Positions 39,201 through 47,931 of a stretch of DNA of 64,000 nt are shown here, in pieces. Each line of letters starts with the position of its first letter. Position 1 is the stretch's first letter. The notes below the pieces were generated by a model, which saw only the letters and a program-made list of their open reading frames with translations, did no database searches and was not told the origin of the DNA. Source of the DNA: Candidatus Methanoperedentaceae archaeon (lineage in GTDB: Archaea > Halobacteriota > Methanosarcinia > Methanosarcinales > Methanoperedenaceae); contig PQAS01000027.1 of assembly GCA_003104905.1 (NCBI GenBank), forward strand, positions 1 through 64,000, read 5' to 3'. Both the position numbers and the translations under genes were made by a program.

Positions 39201-39821
39201 TCAAATATTTACTCCTATTATCCCGTCCACCATGCCCGAACCGTCCAATCTGTAAAATGGCACTGCAATCACTTTCGGGGATGAAAGTCCAAGCGAATAT
39301 GTAATATTTCTTAACATATCGGATTTTCCGGCTTCAATACTCAGGAAAATAAAATCAGCTATTTTCTCAGCATCTTTCCTTGAATATGAACATCCCTTTA
39401 GAATGCCTTTCTTTATCACATCGAACTCAGGCTGGTTCTTTGTGAACTCAAGCCCAAGCTTCCTGATATTTTCAAGCTGCGTCTCAAAAGCCGGAACATA
39501 AAACTTTCCAACCTTCTTATCTTCCTTTCCGAAAATATTGGTAAGGAATCCTGTGATAGTGCCGGCTGCATCCCTTGAGTCTATCTTTACATTTGCGTCA
39601 AATACCCAGAATGGATAATATACGACCTGGGAATTCATTTTTTTATTCGGGATGGCAAAATCAATGTCCACGGGAACAAGTTCGTCCTTTTCATTGATAA
39701 GTTCAAACCCTGAATCGCAATTGCCGCAATAGAATACAACGTCTCTGGCATCAGCATTCAAAAGCGATCCGCATTTCTTGCACTTTAATGCTACAAGTCT
39801 CAATCCTGAATTGTCAGGCAT
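39201..39821 (-). CDS. Zinc-ribbon protein of the SPFH operon, no membrane helix
   Basis: The 206-residue product begins with a ribbon (LKCKKCGSLLNADAR, VFYCGNCDSGFELI) and then a beta-rich domain with QVVYYPFWVFDANVKIDS. The phrase YPFWVF/YPLWVI recurs in the two other ribbon proteins of the operon, so they share a domain. It is the last gene and overlaps the stop of the previous one (TAATG). The function is unknown. Confidence 0.75.
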   Translation of the reverse strand: MPDNSGLRLVALKCKKCGSLLNADARDVVFYCGNCDSGFELINEKDELVPVDIDFAIPNKKMNSQVVYYPFWVFDANVKIDSRDAAGTITGFLTNIFGKEDKKVGKFYVPAFETQLENIRKLGLEFTKNQPEFDVIKKGILKGCSYSRKDAEKIADFIFLSIEAGKSDMLRNITYSLGLSSPKVIAVPFYRLDGSGMVDGIIGVNI

Positions 39822-40867
39822 TATCTCATCCCCGGAATAAGACCGCTATCTTTCAATGAATTGAAAGTATCCTGTAATTTCAGGCCTTCCAATCCTGCTT
39901 TCTTTCCCTCCACGACCTCACCGCCATACCTGAATTTCAAAAATCCATATATGATCAGCGCAATACCTGCAAGAGCGCCCACTATAAGCAGGTCATTAGA
40001 ATCGGTTGAATAATATCGCAAAGATGTTGTGAGGAGAAGATTCCCGGCCATAAGGCTTCCTATGAACATGCTCACCCTGAAAAGAGTGCTTCCGGGAGCG
40101 CGCCCATAGAGCAGTTTATTCGCAAGCCCATCCACAACGACCTGGTAATCCCGCTCCTTGAATTTATACCTGATGACCCAGAGAGGATAATAAACTACAG
40201 ACAATTTCTTACCAATGGTATGAAGTTTCTGGAAAATGACCTCATCAATGTCAGCGCTTCTTTTTGCCTGGTCAAGCATCCACTTTTCCGACTCAAGATT
40301 TGCATCTGTTCGTGAATAGGTGGGTTCAAAAACCATTCCCTGCTTCTCAACTGCAGAAATATCAAATGGTTCAAGGTTGCCCGAAATACCCGAATTATCA
40401 ACCTGCTGGACCCCGAATTCGGAAACATCGCATGCCGCTTTATTCCATATGTAATCTCTCATGACCATACGCTCGACCGGTTCCTTTCGTGTAGTAGTCC
40501 GTACATTTCCCTTGTTGTCCGTGTGTGTCTCATGATGAATTTTATTCCCGAAGATCCATCCGCAAACCTGTCCCAGAGACCGCCAGAAGGGTATATGGAC
40601 AAGAAACATCTCCGTGAACTCCGCCTGGTCCTTCAATTTCCTGTCCTTATCGAATTTGCCAAACCACTTCTTTACAATAGCCTTTGCCTCATCCTGTGGA
40701 ACCTTGCTTTTCACATTATACTGGATCACACCCTCATCTCCCATAACAAGAAGCGAAGTCTCGCAATAACCGCATTTCAGGACATTATTTCCTTCCCTGA
40801 GCTCCACTGTCCCCCCGCAGCCGGGGCACATGAGACCTTTAATCACTTCAACTTTTTTTTCTTCCAT
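39821..40867 (-). CDS. Zinc-ribbon membrane protein of the SPFH operon
   Basis: The 348-residue product has an N-terminal ribbon (LMCPGCGGTVELREG, VLKCGYCETSLLV), two copies of the VHIPFWRSL/VVYYPLWVI type region, and two membrane helices near the end. I chose ATG 40867 because AAGGTG lies before it. It resembles bacterial YdjG/YdjH-like proteins that pair with SPFH proteins. Confidence 0.75.
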   Translation of the reverse strand: MEEKKVEVIKGLMCPGCGGTVELREGNNVLKCGYCETSLLVMGDEGVIQYNVKSKVPQDEAKAIVKKWFGKFDKDRKLKDQAEFTEMFLVHIPFWRSLGQVCGWIFGNKIHHETHTDNKGNVRTTTRKEPVERMVMRDYIWNKAACDVSEFGVQQVDNSGISGNLEPFDISAVEKQGMVFEPTYSRTDANLESEKWMLDQAKRSADIDEVIFQKLHTIGKKLSVVYYPLWVIRYKFKERDYQVVVDGLANKLLYGRAPGSTLFRVSMFIGSLMAGNLLLTTSLRYYSTDSNDLLIVGALAGIALIIYGFLKFRYGGEVVEGKKAGLEGLKLQDTFNSLKDSGLIPGMR

Positions 40868-40869
40868 GA

Positions 40870-41619
40870 TCACACCTTTTCAGCGACATATACGGCTGCC
40901 ATTACTACAAAAAATGCAGTTACAAAGTAAGCGAAAAGAACTTCCGGAAAATCGAGCGACATACCTTCCAGGAAAAAAATAATTGCTGCGCCGCCGCCAA
41001 CAACCAGATACGGCAATTCCTGTTTGGATGGGAATTCAAGAGCCATGACTTTCCCTGATGAGCCATCAACGATAGCAGTATAGGTGCTGCCGCCATAACC
41101 ATAATTGAAAATATAAAGCGGGATATGCACGAGGGAACTCTGGCTAATGCCTGTTGCGTCCACTCCATCATTTTTCAGCCATTCCATAGCTGAACCATAA
41201 AGTACGGAAGGCTCTTTTATCGCCGGATTGCCCACATCCTCAGGGCCATAGAACCTGAAATCCCCTGCTGTGATAATAATTGATTTGATCCCCGGTATTG
41301 GTGAAGGGGAAGCCGGCTGGATCTTGATGAGTTCTTTTTCTCCCTGTTTTATCTTGAAATACCAGATGGGAAAAAATATAAATTCTTTTTTTGTAATCTT
41401 TGCTTCTTTATCCAGTCCTTTGACTGTGGAACTTCCGGCCATCCAGCGCCGAAGGGATGCTAAAGCGCCTGCCTCATCAATGGTTGATTTCACCAAATAA
41501 TGGAATACAACTTTGCTTTTATCAATATAAATTGCGGATGAACAATATTCACAGGTTAAAAATGTCTCTCCTTCCAGGACTTTGACATCACCGCCGCATT
41601 GCGGGCATTTTACTTCCAT
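40870..41619 (-). CDS. Zinc-ribbon membrane protein of the SPFH operon
   Basis: The 249-residue product starts MEVKCPQCGGDVKVLEG, then CEYCSSAIYID, a zinc ribbon. The middle contains IFFPIWYFKIKQGEKELI and VHIPLYIFNYGYGGSTYTAI, the shared domain. Two hydrophobic segments lie at the C terminus. ATG 41619 follows AAGGTG; the longer start at 41652 would overlap the SPFH gene. This is the second of the three ribbon proteins of the operon. Confidence 0.75.
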   Translation of the reverse strand: MEVKCPQCGGDVKVLEGETFLTCEYCSSAIYIDKSKVVFHYLVKSTIDEAGALASLRRWMAGSSTVKGLDKEAKITKKEFIFFPIWYFKIKQGEKELIKIQPASPSPIPGIKSIIITAGDFRFYGPEDVGNPAIKEPSVLYGSAMEWLKNDGVDATGISQSSLVHIPLYIFNYGYGGSTYTAIVDGSSGKVMALEFPSKQELPYLVVGGGAAIIFFLEGMSLDFPEVLFAYFVTAFFVVMAAVYVAEKV

Positions 41620-41630
41620 ACGGCAACACC

Positions 41631-42812
41631 TTATTCTATCTTTGCGCCGCACCCTGGACAGAACTTAGCGCCCGGTGTGAGTTCATTGTTGCATTTCGGG
41701 CAATTTGAGAGGAACTTATTTCCGCATCCGGGGCAGAATTTCGAACCTGCCGGTACATCAGCTTTGCATTTCGGGCAGGTTATACCCCCTCCTATCTTGC
41801 TGCCGCAATTAGTGCAGAATTTCGAGCCTGAAGGTAAGTCTGCACCGCATGAGGGGCATTTTATGCCATTGGGGTGCGCCTGTGGTTGCTGCTGCATGGT
41901 TTGTCCCATCTGCGATGCCATCATCATTCCCATACCCATACCTGCGCCAAGCCCGACACCAGCCCCGGCGCCAGCACCTGCTGCCCCGCCTTCCTGTTTG
42001 GCAGCATCCCGCATGGCTCCTCCTGCCTGGAAAGCCAGATATGCTTCCTTTTGTTTCTGGTCTGTAAGACCAAGCGCGCCTATGCCTGAACGCGTATCAA
42101 CTGCTTTTTGGACTTCTTCAGGAAGGTTGATATTAAGTTCAGCGATGCGCATTATCTTGATGCCATATTCAGAAACGTTAGTCTCAACCTTTGAAAGAAG
42201 CATCTGCCCTATCTCATCGAGATATGCGGGCATATCAACAACCGATAATTGTTTCTTTGATTTAAGTTCCCCCAGCGTATCATTCAATTGCATTACGATA
42301 ATGCCTTTTAGCCATAATACGACTTGATCGCTATTCTCAAATCCTTTTGTACCCACCATCTGGGTTATGAATTGTATGGGATTTACGATCTTATATGCGA
42401 ACTGCCCGAATATCCGAAGCCTTACCAAACCAAAATCCTGATCCCTGAATGTCATAGCTTCAGAGCTTCCGAACTTACCCCTCAGTTCACGGCGCTGGAC
42501 ATAATATACTTCTGCAACAGGCTGGACACCGGTGACTATCCTCTGGAGTTCTGTGAGAACCGGAATGTTAAGGGTTGAGAGCCCGAACCTTCCCGGTTTG
42601 TCAAGAACCGTGAGTACTTTGCCATCCCTGAAGAAAACGGCCGCTTCATCTTCCCTGACGACCACATTGTCGTTCCATATGATGTTCCTGGGTATCCTGA
42701 ACAGCACATTTTCACCTTTTGCCGCATCATCCCACATGAAAGTAGTCGAACCCAGAACGCTTCCTCCCGAACCTGCTGTTGTCGGGGTTTTCTTGTCAAA
42801 TAAAAATAACAT
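41631..42812 (-). CDS. SPFH/band-7 protein with three C-terminal zinc ribbons (YdjI-like)
   Basis: The 393-residue protein has an SPFH domain in the first 290 residues (PVLTELQRIVTGVQPVAEVY; ELNINLPEEVQKAVDTRSG), a Gly/Ala/Met-rich linker with MGMGMMMASQMGQ, and three ribbons: CPSCGADLPSGSKFCTNCG, CPKCKADVPAGSKFCPGCG and CPKCNNELTPGAKFCPGCG. It resembles the B. subtilis YdjI family. SPFH proteins make membrane scaffolds. It follows a coiled-coil gene and precedes three ribbon genes, so the five are probably one membrane-stress unit. Confidence 0.88.
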   Translation of the reverse strand: MLFLFDKKTPTTAGSGGSVLGSTTFMWDDAAKGENVLFRIPRNIIWNDNVVVREDEAAVFFRDGKVLTVLDKPGRFGLSTLNIPVLTELQRIVTGVQPVAEVYYVQRRELRGKFGSSEAMTFRDQDFGLVRLRIFGQFAYKIVNPIQFITQMVGTKGFENSDQVVLWLKGIIVMQLNDTLGELKSKKQLSVVDMPAYLDEIGQMLLSKVETNVSEYGIKIMRIAELNINLPEEVQKAVDTRSGIGALGLTDQKQKEAYLAFQAGGAMRDAAKQEGGAAGAGAGAGVGLGAGMGMGMMMASQMGQTMQQQPQAHPNGIKCPSCGADLPSGSKFCTNCGSKIGGGITCPKCKADVPAGSKFCPGCGNKFLSNCPKCNNELTPGAKFCPGCGAKIE

Positions 42813-43346
42813 CTAAATTACCTCCAATCCTGATATTATAGAAATCCTCTTCTCGAAGATCGAGTTAAATTCATTTAATGCCTTTCTAATATCTTTTATT
42901 TTCTGACCTGCATCAGAACCTGTTATGGCGTTGTTCAGTTCATCTGCCATTTTTCCTACTGATTCAATTGTTTGAAGAAGGGAAAGATCCCATTCATACA
43001 TCCTGTTCAACTCTTCCTCTTCAAATCGTATATCCGCTGAAATATTTGAATAACCTTGCTCTGCATGCCGGATCTTGTTTTCTACCTGCCTTGACAATTT
43101 CGTAATATCGCCTATTTCAGACATAAGCCCTATTTCCAGGGCTCTTGTGAGTTCATCCCTGCAATTATCGAATTTGCGGTTTATTTCTCCCATTCTCATT
43201 GCAAGCTGCTGCCTCAACAGGCTATCAGCCGCCCTTAAGTCTTCACGCTTGCGGTATCCCTTAAAACCAGGAATGAATAATTCGATCTTCTTTAACATTC
43301 CCCTATCTTCTTCCACTCTTCTTCGGATATCAGTCATTTTATTCAC
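42813..43346 (-). CDS. Coiled-coil protein heading the SPFH operon
   Basis: The 177-residue protein is helical and has IPGFKGYRKREDLRAADSLL near its start, a pattern I recall from bacterial genes beside SPFH genes. The rest is coiled-coil (EIGDITKLSRQVENKIRHAE). It occupies the place held by PspA in the bacterial YdjFGHI operon. Its stop codon touches the SPFH start codon. Confidence 0.7.
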   Translation of the reverse strand: MNKMTDIRRRVEEDRGMLKKIELFIPGFKGYRKREDLRAADSLLRQQLAMRMGEINRKFDNCRDELTRALEIGLMSEIGDITKLSRQVENKIRHAEQGYSNISADIRFEEEELNRMYEWDLSLLQTIESVGKMADELNNAITGSDAGQKIKDIRKALNEFNSIFEKRISIISGLEVI

Positions 43347-43453
43347 CCTTATAAAATTATAATCATCAACGAATTTGAGGCAAAAGTAATTTTATTAGTA
43401 ATAAATTCTTCTATAAAAAATGTGAATATGGTGCGCAAACGTTTCTGGGAATT

Positions 43454-43798
43454 TTATTCAATCTCAAGGTGGATCTTCACAGCTTTCTCTATCTTTTTCA
43501 ATATCTCATCCGGAATTATCCCTATTCGTTCTTTCATCCTCTTTTTATCCGCGGTTCTTATTTGATTTGCCTTGACCTTAGAATTGCTTGATACATTTGC
43601 AATATCTTTCTTTATGAAAACTTCAAAAGGATACACTTTCCCTGCACTTGATGTGATGGGAATGATAGTTACAGTTTCAGCAAATTCATTATTAATATTA
43701 TTTGAGATCACGACAGCTGGTCTTGTTTTTCCTATCTCTGATCCCTCAGTCGGATCGAGTTTGACCCAATAAACTTCGCCTCTTCTAATCAATTCCAT
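43454..43798 (-). CDS. mazF: MazF/PemK-family mRNA interferase
   Basis: The 114-residue toxin has the family signatures IRRGEVYWVKLDPTEGSEIG, KTRPAVVISNN and VTIIPITSS, then VKANQIRTADKKRM. MazF cleaves mRNA at specific short sites. I begin at the ATG 43798. The upstream gene that would encode its antitoxin is cut off at its front, so the toxin may be uncontrolled or controlled from elsewhere. Confidence 0.88.
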   Translation of the reverse strand: MELIRRGEVYWVKLDPTEGSEIGKTRPAVVISNNINNEFAETVTIIPITSSAGKVYPFEVFIKKDIANVSSNSKVKANQIRTADKKRMKERIGIIPDEILKKIEKAVKIHLEIE

Positions 43799-43953
43799 CC
43801 CCCGATGTCGTACTCCACTCAAGAGCTAATTCATTATCCTCCTTCTTTCTTGCTTTATACCCTTCACTCAATTCTCTGATAAGGTTGGCTTCTTCTTCTC
43901 TCTCTATACGTTCCCTGATCGCTTCGGCAATAAAGCCGGATTTATTTTTTGCA
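43785..43953 (-). pseudogene. N-terminally truncated MazE/CopG-type antitoxin
   Basis: Before mazF a frame encodes NKSGFIAEAIRERIEREEEA, then ELSEGYKARKKEDNELALEW and STTSGDGID, the end of a ribbon-helix-helix antitoxin whose acidic ALEW tail binds MazF. An in-frame TGA just upstream, next to the cfbB stop, and the lack of any start codon show that the DNA-binding first strand is lost. The fragment overlaps mazF by 14 bases. Confidence 0.65.
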
Positions 43954-45276
43954 TTGCGTCAGGAATTCATCAAACGAATTCGAAGCTGGATGCGTATGCA
44001 TATAACTGGCTATTGTATTATTTTCCATCAGGCCGTCCCGCCCTTCAAGAATTCCTTTCCCCCGATTTAATTTATAGGCAAAATGAGAATCCCTGTCACA
44101 CTCTGTTACCGAATAATGGAATTCATGACCCCGGATTACCGCTCCTTTTTTCGCAATAGGCGAGTCAGCAATAACCACAGCTTCGGTATAGCCCAGCGCC
44201 TGGAGCTTTGCGGTCATCCGGGAATTTGCGCCAAGCACTCCTGCCATCCTGTAAGTCCTGTCAGTTTCAAGACTGGCACCCAGATAAAGAAGCGCCCCGC
44301 ATTCGCCATAAATGGGCATCCAGTCCTGTGCTGCTTTTTTTATCTCATGGCGTGTGCCTGATGCTTCAAGTTCTTTCGTAAATAGTTCAGGATAGCCTCC
44401 CCCAAGGTAGAGTCCATCGACATCCGGCAAAGGATCACTCATCGGACTGAAAAATACTAGCTCTGCACCGGACATTTTCAGGGCATCCAGTGCATCCGGG
44501 TAATAGAAACAGAAAGCGCTGTCATTTCCAATTCCGATTTTCACGTTGAATTGCTCTTCCGGATTTTTAAATTCAACATCCAGCGATTTAAAATTTCCTG
44601 CAATTGCCTTTATCGAATCCATATCTACATGTTTTTCGATAAAACCAGCCAGTTCCATCGTTTCAGGATCATTTTCACCGGCCATGTGAAGCCCGAGGTG
44701 CCGGGATGGGATGGAGATATCTTTATTTTTTGGAAGCCCACCGATCACGGGTATTTTGATCCCCGCATCGTTAATTGAATCCTTTATAAGTTTTATATGC
44801 CTGCTGCTTCCAACATTATTCAAAATAATTCCCTGAATACTTATTGATCTGTCAAATTCAGAAAAGCCCTTCACAATAGCGGCTATGCTTCGCGATACTC
44901 CATGCGCATTAATAACAAGCACCACCGGCACATCCAGGATTTTTGCGATATGGGCTGAACTTGCGACATTTGTGGAATCAAGCCCGTCAAACAAACCCAT
45001 GGCACCCTCGATTATTGAAAAATCAGCGCCTTTTGATGCCCGCGCGAATGTTTCCAGCACGCCTTTTTCTCCCATCATGTAACTATCAAGATTCCTTGAG
45101 GAGCGGCCGCAAATCTGCGTATGATGCCCCGGATCGATGAAATCAGGACCTGATTTAAATGGCTGTACTTTATATTTTTTGCTTAGGGCGGCCATAATGC
45201 CATTTGCAATAGTGGTTTTTCCCACACCGCTTCCGGTTCCTGCTATCAGGAACGCCTTTATTTTTTTATCTGCCAT
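43942..45276 (-). CDS. cfbB: Ni-sirohydrochlorin / cobyrinate a,c-diamide synthase
   Basis: The 444-residue enzyme amidates the a and c side chains of a tetrapyrrole using glutamine and ATP. The N-terminal AIAGTGSGVGKTT P-loop-type domain (here LIAGTGSGVGKTTIANGIM) and the C-terminal class-I-like amidotransferase domain with YGECGALLYLGAS (Cys) are complete. In methanogens it serves F430 (CfbB) and may serve cobamide synthesis (CbiA). I begin at ATG 45276, overlapping the hemD end by 19 bases; a TTG at 45291 is possible. Confidence 0.9.
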   Translation of the reverse strand: MADKKIKAFLIAGTGSGVGKTTIANGIMAALSKKYKVQPFKSGPDFIDPGHHTQICGRSSRNLDSYMMGEKGVLETFARASKGADFSIIEGAMGLFDGLDSTNVASSAHIAKILDVPVVLVINAHGVSRSIAAIVKGFSEFDRSISIQGIILNNVGSSRHIKLIKDSINDAGIKIPVIGGLPKNKDISIPSRHLGLHMAGENDPETMELAGFIEKHVDMDSIKAIAGNFKSLDVEFKNPEEQFNVKIGIGNDSAFCFYYPDALDALKMSGAELVFFSPMSDPLPDVDGLYLGGGYPELFTKELEASGTRHEIKKAAQDWMPIYGECGALLYLGASLETDRTYRMAGVLGANSRMTAKLQALGYTEAVVIADSPIAKKGAVIRGHEFHYSVTECDRDSHFAYKLNRGKGILEGRDGLMENNTIASYMHTHPASNSFDEFLTQCKK

Positions 45277-45953
45277 AATAAAGACAGGCAATCCTCCAGA
45301 GTCCCATTCCCCACAATATCCGGATCATTCCCGGATTTCCTCATAGCATCGGCTGTTTTTTTCCCGATGGCAATAATTTTGATCTTTTTATTATTTTCAG
45401 GCCTGAATCCTGAAAGTTCAAATGATTTTGCACTTGTAAAGATCACAGCGTCCACATCTTTCATTACTTCAAGAATACTGTTTCCGGCAGCTTCTAAACG
45501 ATATGCTGGGGCTTCAATAACCACAGCCCCTTTTGATTCCAGTGATTCTGTCAATTCATTGTTTGGAACATCAGCGCGTGCGATCCCTATGGTTTTATTT
45601 TTTATGTCGCCAAGATATTCTGCAAAGTTCCCGGATGAAAAATCATCAATTATTTCGCTTGTTAATCCATACTCTTCCACCTTCTTTGCTGTTTTAGGCC
45701 CTACGCTTACGATTCTCAGGTTTTTTACCGGCTTAGTTTTTTCTAAAAGTTTTTCTACACCGAGTGAGCTTGTGAAAATGAGAATATCTATCTTTTCTTT
45801 CAAGATCATATCGGCTAATCTTACTAGCGGCCCTGAGTCGGATGGAGCGGCAGACCTCATCGTGGATACTATGATTGCTTCATGCCCATAACGCCTGAAT
45901 AATTCTTGAACGCCTGATGATTTTTCCTGAAGTTTTGTGACCGCGATTTTCAC
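45258..45953 (-). CDS. hemD: Uroporphyrinogen-III synthase
   Basis: The 231-residue protein has the two-domain HemD plan: VSTMRSAAPSD, IFTSSLGVEKLLEK, VGPKTAKKVEEYG, then VIFTSAKSFELSGF and IAIGKKTADAMRKSG. It closes and flips ring D to give the parent of siroheme, F430 and corrinoids. Sequence conservation in this family is low, but the VGPKTA and AIGKKTA halves and the overlap with cfbB make the call secure. Confidence 0.9.
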   Translation of the reverse strand: MKIAVTKLQEKSSGVQELFRRYGHEAIIVSTMRSAAPSDSGPLVRLADMILKEKIDILIFTSSLGVEKLLEKTKPVKNLRIVSVGPKTAKKVEEYGLTSEIIDDFSSGNFAEYLGDIKNKTIGIARADVPNNELTESLESKGAVVIEAPAYRLEAAGNSILEVMKDVDAVIFTSAKSFELSGFRPENNKKIKIIAIGKKTADAMRKSGNDPDIVGNGTLEDCLSLLWQIKK

Positions 45954-46017
45954 AATGCTAAAATCACACCTGGAAACATAATCCTTTTGTCAGAAAAGAT
46001 GCTTTCTGGAGAAATCC

Positions 46018-47310
46018 ATGGAAATCACCATCCTGATAATTTCAATATTCTTGGGATTCCTGCTGGGCATCATTTCAGGTCTTACTCCGGGAATCCATGT
46101 AAATAATTTCGCCCTCATACTTGTTGCGATCTCACCATTTCTTTCAAGCCTGGGCTTTACACCTTTCTATATCGCTGTCATAATTATTTCAAATTCGATA
46201 TCGCATACATTTCTTGATATCATTCCCTCAATTTTCCTGGGGGCGCCTGAAGCAGACACGGCTCTGGCCGTGCTCCCGGGCCATGCGCTACTGATGGAAG
46301 GAAGAGGCGCAGAAGCCATACGTCTTTCTGCCATCGGAAGCGCCGGGGCGGTCATTGTTTCTTTGGTAATGGTGATCCCTATGGGTTTTTTCTTCCTGAA
46401 TATTTATGGCATTATCAACGATTACATCGGGTGGATACTTGTTTTGATAGTCATTTTGATGATAGGTACTGAAAAGGGGGAATATATAAAAGGACAGGGT
46501 TCACTTGTGCATCTTAAATTTAAGTTTTTAGCTCTTCTTGTTTTTCTTATTTCCGGGTTCCTCGGGATATTTGCATTTGACTACACCATGTTGATGCAGC
46601 CCCTTGTCAAATTCGGTGAGCCCTCAATTCTTTTGCCCCTCCTTTCAGGACTATTCGGGGCTTCCATGCTTTTGATCAGCCTCATGACCAAATCCGAATT
46701 GCCCCCCCAGCAAAAGAAGTGCATGTTCGTACTTCCAGGAAAGAGGATCATACGGGGAATGTTGACAGGAACCGCAGCAGGTTCTTTCGTGGCATGGCTT
46801 CCCGGGGTGTCATCAGCAGTTGGCACGCTTCTGGCAAACCTTTTTGTTCGTGAGGAAAAAGATAGTATGTCATCAAAAGAATTTATGGTATCAATAAGCA
46901 GCGCAAATACCGCAAATGCGATATTTAGCTTGATCGCTCTTTATACCATCCATAAAGCAAGAAGCGGCGCAATGGTGGCGGTCGATCAACTTGTGAATGT
47001 CAGTAAATGGGATTCTTCGACCATTATCCTCCTGTTGATCGTCATAATATATGTTTCTGCAATTTCCTATTTTACCACGATCTATCTTGGTGACAGGATT
47101 TCCGGTTTCCTTTCAAAGATTAACTATTCTAAATTATGTGCGACCGTCCTGGCAGGACTTGCTGCCCTTGTTTTCATATTCACGGGCTGGTTCGGGTTCA
47201 TTATATTCCTGATCTCCACGCCTGTTGGAATGATGGCAACTTATGCAAAGGTCAGGAAAATAAATGCCATGGGAGTCATAATGCTTCCAGTGATATTGTA
47301 TTTTATTTGA
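46018..47310 (+). CDS. TctA-like (DUF112) membrane transporter
   Basis: The 430-residue protein has about ten to twelve hydrophobic segments. The glycine motifs SGLTPGIHVNNFALILVAIS and ATAGSFVAWLPGVSSAVGT match the two-fold repeats of the TctA (tripartite tricarboxylate) family, here of the archaeal type. No TctB or TctC partner is nearby, and archaeal members are usually solitary. The substrate is unknown. GGAGAAATCC precedes the ATG. Confidence 0.85.
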   Translation: MEITILIISIFLGFLLGIISGLTPGIHVNNFALILVAISPFLSSLGFTPFYIAVIIISNSISHTFLDIIPSIFLGAPEADTALAVLPGHALLMEGRGAEAIRLSAIGSAGAVIVSLVMVIPMGFFFLNIYGIINDYIGWILVLIVILMIGTEKGEYIKGQGSLVHLKFKFLALLVFLISGFLGIFAFDYTMLMQPLVKFGEPSILLPLLSGLFGASMLLISLMTKSELPPQQKKCMFVLPGKRIIRGMLTGTAAGSFVAWLPGVSSAVGTLLANLFVREEKDSMSSKEFMVSISSANTANAIFSLIALYTIHKARSGAMVAVDQLVNVSKWDSSTIILLLIVIIYVSAISYFTTIYLGDRISGFLSKINYSKLCATVLAGLAALVFIFTGWFGFIIFLISTPVGMMATYAKVRKINAMGVIMLPVILYFI

Positions 47311-47585
47311 TGAAATTGAATAAATGGAACCACAGATAAATGCCGACGAACGCAGATTGAATACTTTGTTAGCCTTAGATCCCTGCAAATGGCCAACTTT
47401 GTGGGATTGTACCCTTGCTACCGTTTCTTTTTCCTGCAGTCCCGAAATTCACCAAAATCTTTATTATTACAAACGTAGATTATAAGTACATTATACGTAA
47501 AAAATACAATAAAGGAAAGGAGACTGAAAGAAAATGGCAAACATGAGATACAACGAAAGAATTAAACCGATGGATGAAAATATAA
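47311..47585. other. Intergenic region with TA promoter and tiny overlapping ORF
   Basis: TTATAAGTACATTATACG near 47480 offers a promoter. A strong GGAGAC site lies before a 43-codon ORF (47534-47665) that overlaps the toxin gene in another frame and might couple its translation. Nothing else is supported. Confidence 0.35.
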
Positions 47586-47903
47586 ATGAAGTTCAATACA
47601 AATATCCCAGAAAATATTGTACCGCTAACGGAAATAAAAACACATGTACAGGCGTTGATCTATAAGGAAAAATACGTTATACCATGGAACCACATAAAAC
47701 AGCAGCATCCAAATATCACTGAACAGGAAATCCTAAATGGGCTGATCTATGGTTTATACAAATCAGATAAAAAAATTGAGGGGCGCTATGTATCGTGGTC
47801 AAAATTCACAAGTCCGGTTAGGCTCATCCGCATCGTGTTCGAAATCCGTGGAATTCCTGAAAATGAAATTGTGCATGTGATAACAGCCTTCGATGAAGAT
47901 TAG
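47586..47903 (+). CDS. Putative DUF4258-like toxin
   Basis: The 105-residue protein ends RLIRIVFEIRGIPENEIVHVITAFDED, a RelE-like beta/alpha ending seen in DUF4258 toxins. The front (VIPWNHIKQQHPNITEQEIL) is helical. The pairing with a YgiT-type zinc-finger protein 28 bases downstream is the main support. The start has no ribosome site of its own; a small upstream ORF with a good one overlaps it. Confidence 0.6.
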   Translation: MKFNTNIPENIVPLTEIKTHVQALIYKEKYVIPWNHIKQQHPNITEQEILNGLIYGLYKSDKKIEGRYVSWSKFTSPVRLIRIVFEIRGIPENEIVHVITAFDED

Positions 47904-47931
47904 GCAAAACATAGAATAAAGGAATAAATAA

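Noticed and set aside
41599-42327. Plus-strand frame rich in Pro and Cys opposite the SPFH gene
   Set aside because: It mirrors the Gly-rich linker and zinc ribbons of the real gene.
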